From Bittarella massiliensis (ex Durand et al. 2017) (lineage in GTDB: Bacteria; Bacillota; Clostridia; Oscillospirales; Ruminococcaceae): a stretch of DNA of 64,000 nucleotides. The stretch covers positions 19,103-83,102 of the forward strand of contig NZ_JABFCL010000012.1 of assembly GCF_017566145.1 (NCBI RefSeq), read 5' to 3'. The notes under the pieces were generated by a model. That model saw only the letters and a list, made by a program, of their open reading frames with translations, was not told the origin of the DNA and did not search any database. Position 1 is the stretch's first letter, and each line of letters starts with the position of its first letter. Made by a program: the position numbers and the translations under genes. Shown piece by piece: positions 27,453 through 36,047 of the stretch.

Positions 27453-27481
27453 ATTATACCACGCCGCCGGGAAAATGGCAA
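27453..27481 (-). promoter_or_regulatory. Promoter of DUF4430-ECF operon
   Basis: Minus-strand TTGCCA (27476-27481), a 17-nt spacer and TATAAT (27453-27458). Confidence 0.7.
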
Positions 27482-27552
27482 AAAATCCCCTCTCCCGGCG
27501 GCCAAAAGGGGCTTGGGGGAATGCGTTGGAGGGGAGTGGCTCTCGGCGGGGG

Positions 27553-28143
27553 CTAGTCTTCCTCGGCGGGGAGGCCTGCGCCTTTTAGGGCGGCTGCGTC
27601 TAGCTGGCGCAGCAGGGCTTCCCGCTCGGCGCCCTGGGCGGCGCGGAGGATGGCCTGGCGCTCCCGGCCGCTCTCCCGGCAGAGAGCGGCGTACTCCGGC
27701 CCGAACTGGCGGGAGAGGCGCTTTTTCACCTCCCTGGCGAGGCCGGGGTTTTGCCCCCCGGTGGAGACCGCCAGCTGAAAGGACCCCTGCCTGATCACTG
27801 CGGGGAAGATGGCGTCCGACTGCTCCGCGTCGTCGCAGAGGCAGCAGAGGATGCCCCGCTCCCGGCAGAGGGCGCCGACGCGGGCGTTGACCTCCCGCCG
27901 GTCGGTGCAGGCCACCGCCAGAAAGACCCCCTCCAGGTCGGCGGGGGCAAACGCGCCCTGCCGCCAGGCGATCGCCCCCTCTGCGGCCAGTTCGGCCAGC
28001 TGGTCGCAGAGGGCCGGGGCCACCACCCGCAGGGCCGCCCCAGTGGGGAGGAGGGCGTCGGCCTTCCGCCGGGCGACCCGGCCGCCCCCCACCAGCAGCA
28101 CCGGGCGGGCGGAGAGCTGGATCATCAGCGGGTAATAGGACAT
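27553..28143 (-). CDS. Precorrin-2 dehydrogenase / sirohydrochlorin ferrochelatase-type protein
   Basis: 196 residues. The Rossmann start MSYYPLMIQLSARPVLLVGGGRVARRKADAL-type motif is seen as VLLVGGGRVARRKADALL. It continues with VFLAVACTDRREVNARV, CCLCDDAEQSDAIFPAVIRQ and the STGGQNPGLAREVKKRL signature of the SirC/Met8/CysG N-terminal family. It oxidises precorrin-2 to sirohydrochlorin with NAD+; whether it also inserts iron is not certain. It is last in the hemC-cobA/hemD-sirC operon making siroheme, a cofactor of sulfite reductase. Confidence 0.9.
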   Translation of the reverse strand: MSYYPLMIQLSARPVLLVGGGRVARRKADALLPTGAALRVVAPALCDQLAELAAEGAIAWRQGAFAPADLEGVFLAVACTDRREVNARVGALCRERGILCCLCDDAEQSDAIFPAVIRQGSFQLAVSTGGQNPGLAREVKKRLSRQFGPEYAALCRESGRERQAILRAAQGAEREALLRQLDAAALKGAGLPAEED

Positions 28144-28164
28144 GAAAATCTCCTCCTCACAGGT

Positions 28165-29667
28165 TCAAGGACGGCTGTCCTCGACGATGAGCCGGGCCAT
28201 CTCCTGGGCGGTGCAGCACCCGCTCTCCAGCGCCGGCTCCAGCCCGTGGGCGCGCAGGCAGTCGCTGGTCACCGGGCCGATGCTGACGATCTTGGTGCCC
28301 GCCAGGCAGGAGGTCGGGTCGGGGCCGAGGGCGCGCAGGGTGCTCTCCACCGCCGAAGGGCTGGTGAAGGTCAGGTAATCGGCCTCCCCCCCTCGCAGGG
28401 TCGCCAGGGCGTCGCCCAGGTCCCGAACCTCCTCCACCGTCTCGTAGAGGATGACCTGGTCGGTGGGGCAGCGGGTGGGCAGCCGCTCCCCCAATTTTCC
28501 CCGCACCTCCTTGGCCCGGGGATAGAGGACCCGGTCGCCCGGCCCCAGCCGGCCTTTGAGCAGTTCCCACAGCCCGGCGGAGGTGTGGCGGGTCGGGGTC
28601 AAGTCGGCGGTCAGCCCCTCCTGGGCCAGGGCCGCGGCGGTGGCGGGGCCCACGGCGCAGAGGCAGGGTCCCGCCAGGGCGCGCAGGTCTCTGCCCGAGC
28701 GGCGGAGCTCCTCCAGAAAGATGCGCACCGCGTTCTGGCTGGTGAAGATCAGGTAGCTGTACGCCCCCAGCTGGGCCAGGGCCCGCTGCAGATCCCCTCC
28801 CGGACAGGGGCGGATGCGGATGGCGTCCAGCCGCTCCACCCGGGCGCCGGCCTCTTCCAGGGCGGCGGAGAGGTCAAAGCCGTGGGGGTTTTGGCGGGTG
28901 GTCACCACCCTGCGCCCAAAGAGGGGACGCCCCTCAAAGAAGTCGAGCGCCCCGCCCAGCGAGGCCACCTGTCCCACCACGGTGATGGCCGGCGGGGGCA
29001 ACCCGGCCGCCCGCACCGCTGCCGCCAACTCCCCCAAGGGGGCGCGGACGGTCCGCTGCAAGGGGGTGGTGGCCCGGCTCACCACCGCCGCCGGGGTGTC
29101 GGGGGGCAGGCCGTTTTCCATCAGTTTCCGGCAGGTGTTTTCCAGCCGGGAGAGGCCCATCAAAAAGACCAGGGTCCCCTCCTGCCGGGCCGCCGCGGCC
29201 CAGTTCACCGGGTCCTCCCCGGTGCGGCTGGCAGCGGTGTAGACGTGAAAGGAGGTGGCGAGCCCCCGGTGGGTGATGGGGATGCCCGCACAGCCGAGGC
29301 CCGCCACCGCCGAGGTCACCCCCGGCACCACCTCAAAGGGGACGCCCGCCCCCTTTAAATAGAGGGCCTCTTCCCCTCCGCGGCCAAAGACGTAGGGGTC
29401 CCCTCCCTTGAGGCGGACCACCCGCTTGCCCTCCTTTGCCCTCTGCGCCAAAAGGGCGTTGAGCGCCTCCTGGGGGAGGGCGTGGTTGCCCGCTTCCTTC
29501 CCGGCGTAGATCTGCTCGCAGCCGGCGGGGGTCAGGGCCAGCAGCTGTGGGCTCGCCAGGTGGTCGTAGACCACGCAGTCGCACCGGCGCAGCCGGTCGG
29601 CGGCCCGCAGGGTCAAAAGGCCGGGGTCCCCCGGCCCCGCCCCGACGAGGGAGACAAGCCCGCTCAT
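28165..29667 (-). CDS. Fused uroporphyrinogen-III C-methyltransferase and uroporphyrinogen-III synthase
   Basis: 500 residues, two domains. Residues 1-~245 are SUMT/CobA (VSLVGAGPGDPGLLTLRAAD, VRLKGGDPYVFGRGGEEAL, VPGVTSAVAGLGCAGIPITHR), which methylates uroporphyrinogen III to precorrin-2. Residues ~250-500 are HemD, with RVVTTRQNPHGFDLSAALEEAG and the C-terminal DYLTFTSPSAVESTLRALGP block. CobA-HemD fusions are common in Clostridia. The stop of hemC overlaps its start by about 4 nt, showing coupling. Confidence 0.95.
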   Translation of the reverse strand: MSGLVSLVGAGPGDPGLLTLRAADRLRRCDCVVYDHLASPQLLALTPAGCEQIYAGKEAGNHALPQEALNALLAQRAKEGKRVVRLKGGDPYVFGRGGEEALYLKGAGVPFEVVPGVTSAVAGLGCAGIPITHRGLATSFHVYTAASRTGEDPVNWAAAARQEGTLVFLMGLSRLENTCRKLMENGLPPDTPAAVVSRATTPLQRTVRAPLGELAAAVRAAGLPPPAITVVGQVASLGGALDFFEGRPLFGRRVVTTRQNPHGFDLSAALEEAGARVERLDAIRIRPCPGGDLQRALAQLGAYSYLIFTSQNAVRIFLEELRRSGRDLRALAGPCLCAVGPATAAALAQEGLTADLTPTRHTSAGLWELLKGRLGPGDRVLYPRAKEVRGKLGERLPTRCPTDQVILYETVEEVRDLGDALATLRGGEADYLTFTSPSAVESTLRALGPDPTSCLAGTKIVSIGPVTSDCLRAHGLEPALESGCCTAQEMARLIVEDSRP

Positions 29668-30581
29668 CGGCCCGCCCCCCGCAGGCGCTGGGCCAGTTGG
29701 GCCACCAGCTGCTCACCCAGACGGCGGCCCAAGGCGGCCTCTTCCCCGGCGGGGGCGCTCTCCCTCCCCTCGACCCAGAGGGGGCCCTCCTCGGTCCCCA
29801 GCATTCCCAGCAGGGTGGAGCGCCCCTCTGTCACCTGGCAGTAGGCCCCCACCGGCAGATGACAGCTGCCCCCCGCAGCGGCGAGAAAGGCCCGCTCGGC
29901 CGCCGCCTGGCGGGTGGCATAGGGGTCCTCCAGGGGGGCCAGCGCGGCCTTTGCCGCCCGGTCATCGGCGCGAATTTGCAGCCCCAAGGCCCCCTGGCCG
30001 CAGGCGGGGATCATCTCGTCGGGGGAGAAGGGGTGGCAGATGCGCCCTTCCCATCCCAACCGCTTCAGGCCGGAGACCGCCAGGATGGTGCCGTCCAGCC
30101 CGTCTCTCTCAATGCGGTCCAGACGGGTGTCCACGTTGCCGCGGATGGGGCGAATCTCCAAATCGGGGCGGAGGGCCAGCAGCTGGCAGATGCGCCGCTT
30201 GCTGCCGCAGCCGATTTTGGCCCCCCGGGGCAGTTCTTCCAGCGAGGCGATGCCGGGGCGGGTCACCAGGGCGTCCCGCGGGTCCTCCCGGGCGGGGACG
30301 CAGGCCAGCGCCAGCCCCTCCTCCATGGCGGAGGGCATGTCTTTGAGGCTGTGGACCGCCAGGTCGATTTCACCGCTGTGCAGGGCGTCGACAATGGCCC
30401 GGGTGAAGATGCCCTGGCCGCCGATTTGGTCTAGGGGCCGGTCCTGAATGCGGTCGCCCTTGGTGGTGATGGTCTTGATCTCCACCTCCACCGCCGGGTT
30501 TTGGCGGCGGAGGGCGTCTGCAACCCATTGGGTTTGGATGAGGGCCAGCCGGCTGGCCCGGGTGCCGATTACGAGTTTCAC
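29664..30581 (-). CDS. hemC: Hydroxymethylbilane synthase (porphobilinogen deaminase)
   Basis: 305 residues, normal length. LVIGTRASRLALIQTQWVAD, GGQGIFTRAIVDAL, IDLAVHSLKDMPSAM and, near residue 240, the cofactor Cys in AAGGSCHLPVGAYC are all present. It polymerises four porphobilinogens. The GTG start at 30579-30581 has AGGAGG 8 nt upstream. It is the first gene of the siroheme operon and has its own promoter (TTGTCT / TACAAT). Confidence 0.96.
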   Translation of the reverse strand: MKLVIGTRASRLALIQTQWVADALRRQNPAVEVEIKTITTKGDRIQDRPLDQIGGQGIFTRAIVDALHSGEIDLAVHSLKDMPSAMEEGLALACVPAREDPRDALVTRPGIASLEELPRGAKIGCGSKRRICQLLALRPDLEIRPIRGNVDTRLDRIERDGLDGTILAVSGLKRLGWEGRICHPFSPDEMIPACGQGALGLQIRADDRAAKAALAPLEDPYATRQAAAERAFLAAAGGSCHLPVGAYCQVTEGRSTLLGMLGTEEGPLWVEGRESAPAGEEAALGRRLGEQLVAQLAQRLRGAGR

Positions 30582-30643
30582 AGGGGAAGCCTCCTTCTTT
30601 TTGGGGGGTGCGGGGGACGCACCGAAGCGCGGCGCTTTTTTCT

Positions 30644-30673
30644 ATTGTACGCCCGGCAATGGGGCAAAGACAA
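30644..30673 (-). promoter_or_regulatory. hemC promoter
   Basis: Minus-strand TTGTCT (30668-30673), 18-nt spacer and TACAAT (30644-30649). Between here and the asrC stop (30674-30877) I see no gene, only small hairpins. Confidence 0.55.
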
Positions 30674-30877
30674 GGGCCAAACGGCCTGTTGCCGCCTGGC
30701 CCTTGTGAGTTGTGCAGAAGGTTTTTGCAGTTGCCCTTTCAGCCGGTGCAGGGGAAAAGCGGCTTGCTCCCCTCTGCCGGGCGCCCTGGCATCGGATGTC
30801 CCACCCAGCAGCGGGGCTGCAAAGCGGTTTTGCGTTGGCAAAACGGCGCACATTGTGCGCCGAGATTTGCTGCCAAA

Positions 30878-30910
30878 CAGCAATAAAGGCGCACCGCGCC
30901 TTTATTGCTG
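30878..30910 (-). terminator. Terminator at the end of asrC
   Basis: CAGCAATAAAGGCGC and its complement form a 15-bp stem that includes the asrC stop codon, followed by TTTGG on the minus strand. Confidence 0.75.
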
Positions 30911-31939
30911 GGGACCGGCCACCGGGTGCTCGCCGATGGGGATGACATTGATCTGGCCCCGCATCTCGCTCTCGGCCCACATGATCCGCTGGGCGACCTT
31001 GGCCTCGGGGTTGAGTTCCACCCCGTCGAGGATCATCTCTTTGAACTTCTCGTACCCGGCCATGTCGATCAGGTGGCCGCCGTGCATGTAGACGGGCTTG
31101 TAGTCCAGCACCCAGGCGGAGAATTTCTGCCAGTTGCCCAGCACCCCCAACACCACCTCTTCGGTGGCAAAGTTGATAAAGGTCTTGCCCAGGCGGGGGG
31201 TGTGCTTGCCGGTCCGCCCGCCGATGGTGATGCGGAAAAACTTCTTGGGCTGGCGCACCCAGGCCCCGGCCGGGCAGACCACGGCGCACTCGCCGCAGCC
31301 CAGGCAGCAGCAGGCGTCCTTGGCGACTTTTTTGTCCTCGGTCATGGCGAGCACCCCGGTGGCGTGCTTTTTGCAGGCCTCCACGCACTGGCCGCAGCCG
31401 ATGCAGCGGTCATAGACGTAGTCCATCTTGGCCTGGCCGATGATGCCGAAGTCGTTGCACTGGCCCTTGCCGCAGTCGTTGGGGCAGCCGGACATCCCGA
31501 TTTTGATGTGGTAGTGGCTGGGGAAGATGAGAGGCTCGATCTTCTTGGCCAGCTCCTGGGTGTTGTAGTTGGCGAGAATGCAGTGGCGGTTGCCGATACA
31601 GGCCATGATGTTGCGGGCGCCGATGGTGGGATAGCCGTTCTCCGACTCCTCCATCTCCACCCCGCACATCTCGTTTTCCACCTGGGAGATGTAGTCTTTG
31701 ATGTAGGCGTTGACCGCCGGGATGTTTTCGTATTTGACGCCGGGGACATTCAGGGTGTGGCGCATCCCCACGTGAAAGAGGCCGTTGCCCCAGGTGTTGG
31801 CGATGTAGACCACCCGCTCCAGGTGCTTGGCTTCGATCAGGGAGCCGGGGACCCGCAGCTGCAGCATGAATTCGCCGGGCACCTTGGACTGCCGCCAGCA
31901 GTTTTTTTGCAGTTGTTTGATGTTAATATCGCAGTTCAT
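30902..31939 (-). CDS. asrC: Anaerobic sulfite reductase subunit C (siroheme/Fe-S)
   Basis: 345 residues. The catalytic siroheme-Fe4S4 subunit: MNCDINIKQLQKNCWRQSKVPG start, then the coupled cluster/siroheme ligand region with Cys in MACIGNRHCILANYN and IGMSGCPNDCGKGQCNDFG. A two-[4Fe-4S] ferredoxin insert follows (CIGCGQCVEACKKHATG and CCLGCGECAVVCPAGAW). It reduces sulfite to sulfide. The ATG at 31937-31939 is preferred over a TTG two codons upstream because GGGGAGG is 8 nt away. Siroheme is supplied by the adjacent operon. Confidence 0.95.
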   Translation of the reverse strand: MNCDINIKQLQKNCWRQSKVPGEFMLQLRVPGSLIEAKHLERVVYIANTWGNGLFHVGMRHTLNVPGVKYENIPAVNAYIKDYISQVENEMCGVEMEESENGYPTIGARNIMACIGNRHCILANYNTQELAKKIEPLIFPSHYHIKIGMSGCPNDCGKGQCNDFGIIGQAKMDYVYDRCIGCGQCVEACKKHATGVLAMTEDKKVAKDACCCLGCGECAVVCPAGAWVRQPKKFFRITIGGRTGKHTPRLGKTFINFATEEVVLGVLGNWQKFSAWVLDYKPVYMHGGHLIDMAGYEKFKEMILDGVELNPEAKVAQRIMWAESEMRGQINVIPIGEHPVAGPQQ

Positions 31940-31954
31940 CCTCAATGCCTCCCC

Positions 31955-32746
31955 TTAGTCCAGCAGGTTTTTGGCCACGGTGTACGGGAATACCGGCCCT
32001 TCCAGGCAGACGTAGGTCTCGTCGATGCGGCAGTGGCCGCACTTGCCCACCGCGCAGGACATCTTGCGCTCAAACGAGACCCAAATCTTCTCCTCCGGCA
32101 CCCCGTTTTTCAGCGCCTCCAGGGCGGCGAAGTGCATCATCACCGGGGGGCCGACGATGATCACGGCATAGTTGCCCCCAAAGGTGTCAAAGGGGATTTC
32201 GGGGATGAATTTGGTCACCAGCCCGGTGTTCCAGCCCTCGATCTGGTCGTTATCCAGGGTGTAGTGGGTGGAAAAGCGCTCTTTCCAGCGGGCGAGGTCG
32301 GGCTTGAAGAGGATGCCGGCCTCGTTTTTAAACCCGGCGATCAGGTGGACGCTCTCGGCCATCCCCGGCTCGTCGTAGAGCTTGTTCAGCCAGCTCTTCA
32401 CCGGCGCCAGCCCGGTGCCGCCGGTCACAAATACCAGGTGTTTGCCCCGCAGCTGCTCCACCGGCCAGCCCTTGCCATAGGGGCCGCGCAGGAACAGCTC
32501 GTCGCCGGGGCGCATGGAAAACAGCTGGTCGGTCACCTTGCCCACGGCGCGGATGGTGAATTCCAGCCAGCCCTCGCCAAAGGAGCTCACCGAGATGGGG
32601 CACTCGCCCACCCGGGGGACCGAGAGCTGAAAGAACTGCCCGTGCTCGGGGACAAAGTCGGCCTCGATGCGGAAGGTGTACTCCATCTCCGTCTCGCGGT
32701 TGATATGTAAAATGCGGTGTGCTTTGGGCATCACGGGATTTGTCAT
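31955..32746 (-). CDS. asrB: Anaerobic sulfite reductase subunit B (FAD, NAD(P)H, 2Fe-2S)
   Basis: 263 residues. A ferredoxin-reductase-type FAD/NAD domain (EHGQFFQLSVPRVGECPISV, LFLRGPYGKGWPVEQL, VFVTGGTGLAPVKSWL) is followed by a C-terminal cluster segment (SFERKMSCAVGKCGHCRIDETYVCLEGPVF) with four cysteines for a 2Fe-2S centre. It passes electrons from NADH to AsrA/C. It lies between asrA and asrC with gaps of about 15-18 nt. Confidence 0.95.
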   Translation of the reverse strand: MTNPVMPKAHRILHINRETEMEYTFRIEADFVPEHGQFFQLSVPRVGECPISVSSFGEGWLEFTIRAVGKVTDQLFSMRPGDELFLRGPYGKGWPVEQLRGKHLVFVTGGTGLAPVKSWLNKLYDEPGMAESVHLIAGFKNEAGILFKPDLARWKERFSTHYTLDNDQIEGWNTGLVTKFIPEIPFDTFGGNYAVIIVGPPVMMHFAALEALKNGVPEEKIWVSFERKMSCAVGKCGHCRIDETYVCLEGPVFPYTVAKNLLD

Positions 32747-32764
32747 AGGGTCGTCCTCCTCACT

Positions 32765-33799
32765 CTATTTCGACGCTTCGGCCGCGATCTCCTCCAGGGC
32801 GGCGCTCATCTTGTTGATGATGGCCGGGAAGGAGATGAACTTGGGACACCGGGCGCTGCACCGGCCGCAGCCGACGCACATGTGGTAGTCCCCAAAGCGG
32901 GCCTTGTAATCGTGCACCTTGTGGAGGGCCCGGTAGCGGATGCGATCGGCTGGGGTGGTGCGAAACCCGTGTCCGCCGGCCATGGCGTCAAATCCGGCGA
33001 TCTGGCAGGAGTCGTGCACCCGGCGGCGCTCGCCGGCCTTGGCGTTCTCGCTGTAGATTTTGTCCCGGGTGGTGAAGCAGGTGCAGGTGCTGCAGGCCAG
33101 GGTGCAGCTGCCGCAGCTGACACAGCGGTCGTTGTACTCCTGCCACATGGGGTGCTTTTTCAGCTTGGCCAGGGTCTCCTTGTCGGCGATCTCGGGGATC
33201 TTGACTGCAAACTGGTTTTTCTCGATGAACTGCAGCTGCCAGTCGGCCTCTTGACAGCCGGCAAAATAGGGGGTCAGCTCCTCGTCCTTCACCGACCAGA
33301 GAATCTCCTCTTCGGTGTGGCGGACGGCGGCACTGTACTCCTCGGCCTTGTTGGCGCCCATGGAACAGCAAAAACAGGTGTCCCAGCCCTCGGTGCACTC
33401 CATCAGCACAAAGCGGGTCTTCTCCCGCATCCGCTGGTAGTAGCTGTCGCAGAAGCCGCCGTTTTGCAGATAGATGCGGTCCTGGTGCTCAAAGGCGTTG
33501 ATGTCGCAGGGCCGCAGGAAGATGAGAATCTTCTTTTTGGGGGCTCCGCTCTCCCGGTACTCGTCCTCGGTGAAGTAGAAGATGGGCTCGGTCACCGGGG
33601 TGAGCACTTCTTTGGCGGAGAAATCGGACTTTTGGTCCCAGACGATCTCCTCCGCCGTGTGGATCTCGTCATAGCGCACGATGTCGGTGTCCGAGTAGCG
33701 CCCCTGTTTGGCAAACCGCTTGGGGGCGTAGATTTTGTACTCTGCCGCCAGCCGGTCGAAGAGGGCGTTGGTCTCTCGGTGATTTAAGCTGTATCCCAT
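32765..33799 (-). CDS. asrA: Anaerobic sulfite reductase subunit A (4Fe-4S dicluster)
   Basis: 344 residues. An N-terminal alpha/beta part (MGYSLNHRETNALFDRLAAE...) precedes two ferredoxin-like cluster motifs: CVSCGSCTLACSTCTCF and CVGCGRCSARCPKF. The ATG at 33797-33799 follows GGCGGTACAGC; the longer frame reads through the promoter region and is not credible. It is the first gene of asrABC. A long hairpin lies in its 5' leader. Confidence 0.94.
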   Translation of the reverse strand: MGYSLNHRETNALFDRLAAEYKIYAPKRFAKQGRYSDTDIVRYDEIHTAEEIVWDQKSDFSAKEVLTPVTEPIFYFTEDEYRESGAPKKKILIFLRPCDINAFEHQDRIYLQNGGFCDSYYQRMREKTRFVLMECTEGWDTCFCCSMGANKAEEYSAAVRHTEEEILWSVKDEELTPYFAGCQEADWQLQFIEKNQFAVKIPEIADKETLAKLKKHPMWQEYNDRCVSCGSCTLACSTCTCFTTRDKIYSENAKAGERRRVHDSCQIAGFDAMAGGHGFRTTPADRIRYRALHKVHDYKARFGDYHMCVGCGRCSARCPKFISFPAIINKMSAALEEIAAEASK

Positions 33800-33823
33800 T
33801 GCTGTACCGCCTTTCCTGTGAAC

Positions 33824-33859
33824 CGCCCGGCGCACCGGAAGGGACCGGTGCGCCGGGCG
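33824..33859 (-). other. 15-bp hairpin in the asr 5' leader
   Basis: CGCCCGGCGCACCGG and its exact complement are separated by 6 nt, 25 nt before the asrA start. There is no T-run, so it is not a standard terminator; it may affect mRNA stability or translation. A TATACT lies at about 33885-33890 on the minus strand. Confidence 0.6.
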
Positions 33860-34043
33860 CTGTTCGAGGTTTTCTGTGAATTTTAGTATAGCATATTCGG
33901 GACAGGCCGGCCACCATTCGCCCCGGTCCGTTCCATTGGAAAAAAGAATGGTTATCCGAGCAAGGGATGATGGGTCGGCAAAATGCAGAGAAAGCCCCTC
34001 TCTTTTCCCAGTGCTTGAGAAAAAGAGGGGGGCGGGAAGAGAT

Positions 34044-34685
34044 TCAGCGTTCGCCGGTTTTTTTCGCCAGCAAGAAGGGGTGGCGCTCCCCCTCGCCCCA
34101 GAGCACCTCCTCGCTCCGGAGCACCGAGAAGCCCATCTCCTCCAGCAGCTGTCGGTAGGTGGCGGCGGCGTAGTTGCTCCAGTACATGGTGGTGCCAAAG
34201 AAGTCGGGTTCGGTGTAGGAGGGCTCGTCCTCCCGGGCGGCGGAGAAGAGGAGGTAGCCGCCCGGGGCCAACAGTTTGTTCACCTTGCGCAGAAAGGCGG
34301 GGTGGAGGTCCCGCCGGGTGTGAAAGAGGGTGTAAAAGCAGGTGATCGCCGCAAAAGACCCCTCGATGTCAAGCTCCAAAAAGTCGCCGCAGAGGAGCCG
34401 AGCCTCCGGCACCTGCCCGCGGGCAATGGCCAGCTGGGCGGGGGAGAGGTCGACCCCCACCACCTCCCGGCAGTGCTGGCAGAGGGCGCGGGTCACCGGC
34501 ACCCCGCCTCCGCAGCCGATGTCCAGGGCCCGGCTCTCGGGGCTTAAAAGGGGCAGTAGCCAGTCCAGCGCCGGCTCCCGGTCCCCGCTGCGGGCGGCGC
34601 AGTAGTCGGCGGCGCAGCTGTCATAGCCCTGGCGAACCAGGGCGAGGTAGTCGGTCTGTCGGTCGTCCACGGGGGTGACGGGCAT
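34044..34685 (-). CDS. Class I SAM-dependent methyltransferase
   Basis: 213 residues. The SAM-binding motif I reads ALDIGCGGGVPVTRAL, with the acidic end of beta-2 in VVGVDLSPAQLAIA and motif post II in LLCGDFLELDIEG. The ATG at 34685 has GGAGG 8 nt upstream. The target is unknown; overall it fits the methyltransferase-11/25 group acting on small molecules. It is 40 nt downstream of the amidohydrolase gene, which may process S-adenosylhomocysteine. Confidence 0.85.
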   Translation of the reverse strand: MPVTPVDDRQTDYLALVRQGYDSCAADYCAARSGDREPALDWLLPLLSPESRALDIGCGGGVPVTRALCQHCREVVGVDLSPAQLAIARGQVPEARLLCGDFLELDIEGSFAAITCFYTLFHTRRDLHPAFLRKVNKLLAPGGYLLFSAAREDEPSYTEPDFFGTTMYWSNYAAATYRQLLEEMGFSVLRSEEVLWGEGERHPFLLAKKTGER

Positions 34686-34726
34686 CTCGAATTCCTCCTT
34701 CAATGGGTGGCATGGGCCCTTTTCGC

Positions 34727-36010
34727 CTAAAAGAAGAGTTTGCTCTCCCCCTTGCCCCGCCGGCCGATGGCGGCGGCGCAGCGGGCGGATTCCCGCAAAA
34801 TCTCCTCCAGGTCAAAGGCGAGGCGGCCATCCTCCTTGACAAAGCGGCCGTTCACCAGGGTGTGGCGGATGGCCCGCGCCGGGTCGGCGCTGTAAAGGAT
34901 GGCGGCCAGGGGGTTGTAGAGGGGGGCGGTGGCGGGGTCGTCCAGTGACCAGACGTTCAGGTCGGCGGCCCAGCCCTCCTCCAAGCGGCCGCTGTGAAAG
35001 CCCAGGGCCTGGTGCCCGGCAAAGAGGAGCCGCCAGATGTCTTCCAGGGAAAAGTCCTCGGCCTGGTCCCGCCACTTGCCCAGCAGGGCGAAGAGCCGGG
35101 CCTGCTCCAGCGGGTTGACGGTGGCCGAGCTGGCCGCGCCGTCGGTGCCGGTGGCCAGGCGGAGCTTTTTCCAGTATCGCCAGAGCCCGCCCTCGCCCAT
35201 CCCCAGCTTGCAGTAGGTTTTGGGGCAGGCAGCGACAAAGGTGTCCTCCCCCAACAGGGGGAGATCGCCCTCCTCGATGTAGAGGGCGTGGGCGACGATG
35301 CAGGGCAGGGTGAAGCCCCCGCAGCCGGCCACCACCGCAAAGGGGGTGCGGCCGTACTTCTCCCGGCTCTCGGCCACCTGGGCGGCGGTCTCGGAGACGT
35401 GCAGGTGGATGCCCACCCCCCGGGCCCGGGCCCGCTCGACGAGGGCGGTGAGCACCTCCGGGGTGCACATATAGGGGGAGTGGGGGCCAAAGCGCACCTG
35501 TACCAGCGGGTCCCCGGCGCAGGCGTCCATCAGGTCCTCGGTGGCCTGTATCTCGGCGCCGGCGTCCCCTCCAAAGCCGAAGGCGGTGTAGGCGATGTCC
35601 GCCCGCAGCCCGCACTCCCGGGCGGCCTGGGCGATCATCGCCCCGCCGAAGTAGTGGTCGGCAAAGGCGGTGACCCCGTTCTGGGCCATCTCGGCAATGG
35701 CCAGCTTGGAGCCCCAGTAGATGTCCTCGTCGGTGATCTTGGACTCGTAGGGCCAGAGCTCCCGGTTGAACCAGTCGTCGATGTTTACATCCTCGGCGAT
35801 CCCCTTGAAGATGTTCATGGGGGTGTGGGCGTGGAGGTTGCAGAGCCCGGGGGTCAAAAATTGCCCGCTGCAGTCGATCGCCCGGGCCCCCTCGGATGGC
35901 AGCTGGGGGCCGATGCGGGCGATGATCCCCCCCTCCACCAGCAAGTCGGTGTGGGGGGAGAGGCGTCCCTGTTCGTCGATGAGGGTGGCGTTTTGAAAGA
36001 GGATAGACAT
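34727..36010 (-). CDS. Amidohydrolase, MTA/SAH deaminase-like
   Basis: 427 residues from the ATG at 36010. The metal site is complete: LHAHT (~60-64), HLHVSE (~195), an AHA motif (IVAHALYIEEG) and the catalytic Asp in GTDGAASSATVN (~292). This pattern is that of 5'-methylthioadenosine/S-adenosylhomocysteine deaminases (MtaD) and related chlorohydrolases. It sits between recG and a methyltransferase gene on the same strand, consistent with SAH handling but not proof. Confidence 0.85.
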   Translation of the reverse strand: MSILFQNATLIDEQGRLSPHTDLLVEGGIIARIGPQLPSEGARAIDCSGQFLTPGLCNLHAHTPMNIFKGIAEDVNIDDWFNRELWPYESKITDEDIYWGSKLAIAEMAQNGVTAFADHYFGGAMIAQAARECGLRADIAYTAFGFGGDAGAEIQATEDLMDACAGDPLVQVRFGPHSPYMCTPEVLTALVERARARGVGIHLHVSETAAQVAESREKYGRTPFAVVAGCGGFTLPCIVAHALYIEEGDLPLLGEDTFVAACPKTYCKLGMGEGGLWRYWKKLRLATGTDGAASSATVNPLEQARLFALLGKWRDQAEDFSLEDIWRLLFAGHQALGFHSGRLEEGWAADLNVWSLDDPATAPLYNPLAAILYSADPARAIRHTLVNGRFVKEDGRLAFDLEEILRESARCAAAIGRRGKGESKLFF

Positions 36011-36047
36011 GGCGTGTTCTTCCTTTCTCATGGGGCCGCGGCGGCGG

